Shown here in pieces: positions 59,893 through 64,000 of a DNA stretch of 64,000 bases. A program made the translations under genes and the position numbers. The DNA is from Heterohyrax brucei. Taxonomy: Eukaryota > Chordata > Mammalia > Hyracoidea > Procaviidae. Within the stretch, counting starts at the first letter, position 1, and each line of letters opens with the position of its first letter. The DNA lies in assembly GCA_028571685.1 (NCBI GenBank), contig CM053146.1, positions 115,295,431 to 115,359,430 on the forward strand. Reading direction: 5' to 3'. Under the pieces are notes generated by a model. It was not told the origin of the DNA. It did not search any database and was given only the letters and a program-made list of their open reading frames with translations.

Positions 59893-60090
59893 CCAGGTGA
59901 TGCAAACAGTTAATGTGCTCATCTGCCAAGCAAAAGGTCTGTGGTTCAAGTTTACCCAGAAGCTCATCAGAAGAAAAGCCTAGCAATCTACTTCCCAAAA
60001 ATCAGCCATTGAAAACTCTGGGGAGCATAGTTGTACTCTGACACACGCGAGGTCTCCATGCATTGGAATCAGCTTGATGACAACTGGTGT
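59893..60090 (+). repeat. AfroSINE, long variant
   Basis: CAGGTGATGCAAACAGTTAATG, TGTGGTTCAAGTTTACCC, AAAATCAGCCATTGAAAACTC, GCATTGGAATCAGCTTGATG. Same subfamily as 6965-7175. Confidence 0.85.
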
Positions 60091-60387
60091 TAATCCTCAC
60101 TATCCCTTTGTTGATTCTTGGGACTTCATGATCAGGGCCCAGGAAGCCTTTGCAGACAACTTCTGCATCTCATTTTCTAGCTCTTTGTATGTCAGCATAA
60201 GAAGTCTGTTTCTCGAACATTCTCCAAGGATTTTTCAGCTCTGTGTCTCCACTCCTGTTGTTTATATCTTGGGATGTCTGTGCCTCCTAATTACTCTTGT
60301 ATTCTAACTGTGTTTATTAAGTGCTAGGTTGTTTGAAGAGTAGGTTACTTAACCTGATCATTCCTATAACCACAGTGTGATTTCTGA

Positions 60388-60525
60388 AAGCGTGGTGCCA
60401 GCTCTACCTGCATCAGAATCATCAGGGCCCTTTTTTTTAAAAAAAAAAAAAAAAAGTAGAATGCCAAGTCTCAGCAGCTGGAGCCCCAGAATCTTCATTT
60501 TTTGGTAAACATTCCAGCAGTTTTT
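60388..60525 (-). repeat. Possible old DNA-transposon remnant interrupted by an A run
   Basis: CTACCTGCATCAGAATCATC, then a T/A homopolymer at 60430-60455, then GGAGCCCCAGAATCTTCATT. The flanks resemble an ancient mammalian repeat. Confidence 0.4.
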
Positions 60526-60912
60526 TACAAAATACATTTTAATGTTCTTTAAATAAAAGTTTACAATCCAAATTAATTTGCGGTGTAAAACTCCCCCCGA
60601 CACCACTATACAACTCTGGCTGCTCCCTGACTCCCCATGACAGCACACTCTTCCTGTTCACCCTGTACTTCCCAGATCCATTCAACCCACTCCTGTCTCT
60701 GTCCCCTCTGATCTTGCCTCTAGACAAGAGCTGCTCAGACAGCCTTGGGTAGATATGTAAGCCAAGAAGTGCATTCTTCATCAGCATCGTTCTGTACCTT
60801 ATAGTCCAGTCCAAACTGTCTGAAGAGTTGGCTTCAGTACTGGTTTCAGCTCTGGGCTAATAAATAATCTGGGGGACGTGTCCACACGGGAACCTCCAGT
60901 CGGATGGACCAC
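60526..60912 (+). other. Unique intron
   Basis: No exon or clear repeat is seen. Confidence 0.35.
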
Positions 60913-61349
60913 TGTCATGGATTGCATTATGCCTCCCCCACAAATGTGTGTATCAGTTTGGCCGGGCCATGATTCCCAGTGTTGAATCACTTTTCCCATG
61001 TGTTGTGAATCCTGCCTCTGTGATGTTGATGAGGGAGACTGGGCAGCAGTTGTGTTGCTAAGGCAGTACTCAAGCTACAGAGTTGTGGGATTTAAGAGAG
61101 AGAAGTGAGCAGAGAGAGTCGGGAAACTCGTATGGCTCTGAGAGCAGCACTGAGAGTAGAGCACGTCGTTTGGACCTGAGGTTCCTGCACCAGGATGTTC
61201 TCATGGAATATGGACTCTTAGCCTACCAGACTGTGATAATTTCTCATATTGAATTTGGATTTGTAGCTTACTAGACTGTGACAATAAAATTTCTCGAGGC
61301 CTTCCTTTCGTGATATTTTCTCTTGGAACAATACCAGGTGACTGAGACA
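60913..61349 (+). mobile_element. Solo LTR-like element, near-complete copy of the three-member family
   Basis: Begins TGTCATGGATTGCATTATGC, passes TTGGCCGGGCCATGATTCCC, GCCTACCAGACTGTGATAAT and an AATAAAATTTCTCG polyadenylation region, and ends TGACTGAGACA, giving the TG...CA borders of an LTR. Flanks ACCAC (60908-60912) and ACCAT (61350-61354 region) are a possible 5-bp target-site duplication with one mismatch, fitting ERVL/MaLR-type insertion. No internal retroviral genes are seen. Confidence 0.8.
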
Positions 61350-61355
61350 ACCATC

Positions 61356-62580
61356 AAGTCTGGTCTTTTAACAGAGTTCTAGTTCTGCACACCCATTTTT
61401 CTCCTGCCACATCAGGGACTTTATGTTGTGTTCTCCGTGAGGGCAGTCATTGGTGGTGGCTGGACACCATCTGGTTCTTCCAGTCTCGTGTTGATATATA
61501 TGTGGATCATATGGCACCTTCTGTCTGCTGAGCTCACATTTTCCTCATGTCTTTGATGTCCTTCATTCTGCTCTGCCCTAGGTGGAGGCAGAGTAATGCT
61601 GCTTGTATGGCTGATTGCTCGATTTTAAGACCCCAGATGCCACTCAGTGGTATGCAAAACATTTTCTTTAAAAGCAAAAAAAGTTATCATGATTAGTCTA
61701 GATATCCCCTGAAACAGTAATCCCCAGGCCCCTGTTCCTGTTGCTCTGTCCTTCAAAATTTCAGATTGTGTTTAGGAAACCTTATAGCATTTGGTGTAGT
61801 GCAGTTGTGCTAACTTCCCTTCTGCCATGTGCTGTCACTCCCTTCACCTAAACGAACGCCTATCTACAATCTAGTCTGTGAGTAACCGTCTGTCCCGCCC
61901 ACCCTTGTAACCATCAAAGATTATTTTATTCTGTGCTTCAGCCTTTTCTTGAATCCTTGTAATAGTGACATCATACAATATCTGTCCTTTTGCAATTGAC
62001 TAATTTCACTCAGCATAAAGTCTTCCAGATGACTCTGTGTTATGAGATGTTTCCTAAGATCACTATTGTTCTTTATCATCATATAGGAGTAGTATTCCGT
62101 TGTATGAATATAGTGTACTTTATCCATTCATTTGTTGATGGGCACCAAGGTTGATTCCATCTTTTTGCTACTGTGGAAAGTACTGCAATAAACATTGCTA
62201 TGTATCTGTTCATGTGGCAGCCCTTATTTCTCTAGGATATATTCCAAGAAGTGGGATTGGTAGATCACATGGTATTTATATTTCTAACTTTTCAAGAAAA
62301 CGCCAATTGATTTCCAAAGTGGTTTACCATTTGACATTTCCTTCAGAAGTGTCGAAGAGTTCTGGTTTCTCCATACTCTTTCCAACATTTACTGTTTTAT
62401 GGTTTTTGGATTAATGCCAACCTTTTGAGGGTAAGATGGAATCTCATTGTAGTTTAGATTTGGATTTCCCTAGTGGCTAATGATTGTGAGCATTTCCTCA
62501 TGTATCTGGTAGTGTCCTGGATGCCTTCTTTGGTGAAGTACCTGTTCATATCCTTTGCCCAATTTTAATCAGATCCAGTG
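61356..62580 (-). mobile_element. L1 3' UTR / 3' end, antisense
   Basis: In reverse it carries CCAGATGGTGTCCAGCCACC and GCATCTGGGGTCTTAAAATC, the same 3'UTR modules as the L1 at 36745-37560 (CTAGATGGTGCCCAGCCACC and CATCTGGGATCTTAAAAGC). Further in, plus-strand TTTATCCATTCATTTGTTGATGG and GGATTTCCCTAGTGGC are typical reversed L1 3'-end sequence. ORF remains are not coding. Confidence 0.87.
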
Positions 62581-62946
62581 ATTCTTAATGACACCAGCAT
62601 ACAAGGTATTGAATTTAAAACACAGACTCTTGCAAATGGAAGCACATTAATCTCTGTTTTCATAAAAGTCACCAGAAAACCTGCCTTTGTCAAGAAAGGC
62701 AACTTCTATATGGAATTCTGTCCATGCTCTTGGTGTTCTACCAGAACTATCATTTCAGTTTCTTGAGTTTGTTTTTTTTAAAAATGCAAAGTACCCCAGT
62801 GGGGTCAAAAAGGCCTTTGGCCTTTTGCCCCATTAGATTCCTTCTTTTTTATGTATTTCTAAACATGAACCCTTTTATTTTCACCTGCTAACAGTGAGCA
62901 CAATTGTGATGAGGTGAGAAGCAAGAGAGACCAGAGACCCCATGGC
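62581..62946 (+). other. Unique intron
   Basis: No exon or clear repeat is seen. Confidence 0.35.
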
Positions 62947-63364
62947 TGTATTAGTTTCCTAGAGCTGTAGTAAAAAAAGACCACAAACTAGGTGCCTTAA
63001 AACAACAAAAATCAAGGTGTCTGCAGGCCGTGCTTTCTCTAAGGGCTCTAGAGGAAGACCTTGCCTTGCATCTTCCTAGCTTCTGGTAATTACTAGCAGC
63101 CCTTGGTATGCCTTGGCATGTAGATGTTTCCCTCCAGTGTCCGCCTCCATCTTCACATGGCTGTTTCCCCTCTGTGTGTCTGTGTCTCTTCTCTTTTTAG
63201 AAGAACACCAGACATTTTGGATTAAGACCCACCCTACTCTAGTATGACTTTATGTTAACTAATAGCATCTTCAAAAACCCTATTTCCAAACAAAGTCACA
63301 TTCACAAGTACTGGGGATTAAAACTGCAATATATGGTTTCGGGGGACACAGCTGAACTCATAAT
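62947..63364 (-). mobile_element. LTR-like element, antisense (MaLR-type resemblance)
   Basis: TGTATTAGTTTCCTAGAGC, GACCACAAACTAGGTGCC, AAAATCAAGGTGTCTGCAGG, CTTCCTAGCTTCTGGTAATT, CATCTTCACATGGCTG, CCTATTTCCAAACAAAGTC and TTCGGGGGACACAGC, in the same order as the more diverged copy at 27909-28277. Confidence 0.8.
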
Positions 63365-63580
63365 GATAGTCTAGCTTAATGGTCAAGCATGTGGCCTCTC
63401 GATCAGTCAGCCAGGGCTTCCACCTGAGCACTACCACTGCTTCTGTGACTTTGATCAAGTTACTTAGATTCTCTGTTGCTCAGTTTCCACATGTAAACCA
63501 GAAATACTAGTAGTACGTACCGTGTAATGTTTTTATGAGGATTAAATAAGTTAACATGGAGAAAATGCTTAGGGTAGAAC
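63365..63580 (+). repeat. MIR SINE
   Basis: CTAGCTTAATGGTCAAGCATG, CACTGCTTCTGTGACTTTG, ATCAAGTTACTTAGATTCTC, TCAGTTTCCACATGTAAACC and ATGAGGATTAAATAAGTTAAC are in forward MIR order. It abuts the LTR-like element. Confidence 0.88.
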
Positions 63581-63875
63581 CAAGCCTACTACAGGCATTT
63601 GGGAAAGAGTTTCTTTGCTCACAGACTTTGAATCTTTGTATTTCTACATCCAAAGTGTAAAGGTGGTTAGTTAGCATAGTTACCAGTCTTCCTAGCACTT
63701 ATATTTCTGCTTTGGAATTTCCAAATGAGGACTGCAGCGGAAGGATTTTCCTATGTCTTAATGAAATCATGGTATATAGGTCTCTACAGCTACCTATGTG
63801 GCAGTGGAAGTATTTAAAAGTCCTTCACTGTACCTCTTGCCCTCACTGATGAGAGATTACAATGATCTAGCCATG
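63581..63875 (+). other. Unique intron
   Basis: No feature recognised. Confidence 0.35.
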
Positions 63876-64000
63876 AGCTAGTGGTTAAGTGCTACATCTG
63901 CTAACAAGAAAGTCAGCAGTTCAAATCCACCAGGTACTCCTTAGAAACTCTGTGGAGCAGTTCTACTCCTTCCTATAGAATTGCTATGAGTTAGAAACAA
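63876..64000 (+). repeat. AfroSINE, cut by the window end
   Basis: GCTAGTGGTTAAGTGCTAC, AGCAGTTCAAATCCACCAGG, CTCCTTAGAAACTCTGTGG and GCTATGAGTTAGAAACAA. Confidence 0.9.

Noticed and set aside
60913..61349. Endogenous retrovirus with internal genes
   Set aside because: Only LTR-like sequence is present. No gag, pol or env-like frame flanks any of the copies.
5497..64000. Last coding exon of PARD3B
   Set aside because: I looked for the expected Gly/Pro/Tyr-rich C-terminal tail on the plus strand and did not find it, so the intron appears to extend past the window.

Overview
The window is vertebrate, specifically mammalian, nuclear DNA and almost certainly comes from an afrotherian, most likely an elephant or close paenungulate relative. 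The evidence is about thirty copies of a tRNA-derived SINE with the AfroSINE signature (a box-B-like 'GTTCGAATCC' motif, a 'CTCTATGGGGCAGTTCTACTCTGTC' type body and a terminal 'GAGTCGGAATCGACTCGAC' type motif), several copies of an RTE-clade LINE with the same terminal motif (RTE1_LA type), and L1 copies with a 3'UTR type I associate with elephant. There are no operons, no long intact ORFs and no CpG island. Nearly all short ORFs are chance or lie inside repeats.

Only one piece of host protein-coding gene is recognised: an 80-bp exon on the plus strand at 5411-5490. It reads VPGKGPDGSAHNLRL... ending ...RQYASLPR and matches the C-terminal part of PARD3B (partitioning-defective 3 homolog B, a cell-polarity scaffold). 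The rest of the window is read as the two large introns around it. The final PARD3B coding exon is not seen, so the downstream intron would exceed 58 kb.

Layout: 1-5410 is upstream intron with an antisense RTE (1818-3752) broken by a SINE with clean target-site duplications, plus an RTE 3' end. 5411-5490 is the exon. 6457-6945 holds a mariner transposase remnant forming a large inverted repeat. 7-15 kb is mostly unique intron with SINEs and MIRs. 15.9-16.5 kb is a C-rich minisatellite of 21-bp units with a 189-bp higher-order repeat, flanked by two diverged copies of one 160-bp sequence about 2.4 kb apart. 17-32 kb has SINEs, an RTE 3' half, LTR-like elements and a repeat-poor block at 26.3-27.3 kb. 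33361-37580 is an L1 with both ends present but with the reverse-transcriptase part missing. 38-50 kb has SINEs, a MER5A-like element, a CpG-richer unique block near 43.3-43.8 kb and a MIR split by a SINE. 50658-53884 is an RTE whose 5' part is inverted relative to its 3' part, with the two halves meeting almost exactly in element coordinates, as expected from twin priming. 54-64 kb holds LTR-like elements, an L1 3' end, MIRs and SINEs.

I see no new multi-gene system. The most rewarding features are structural: the twin-primed RTE, the RT-less L1, the palindromic mariner and the higher-order minisatellite. All repeat-family names are from sequence resemblance recalled without a database search; percent identities are by-eye impressions.
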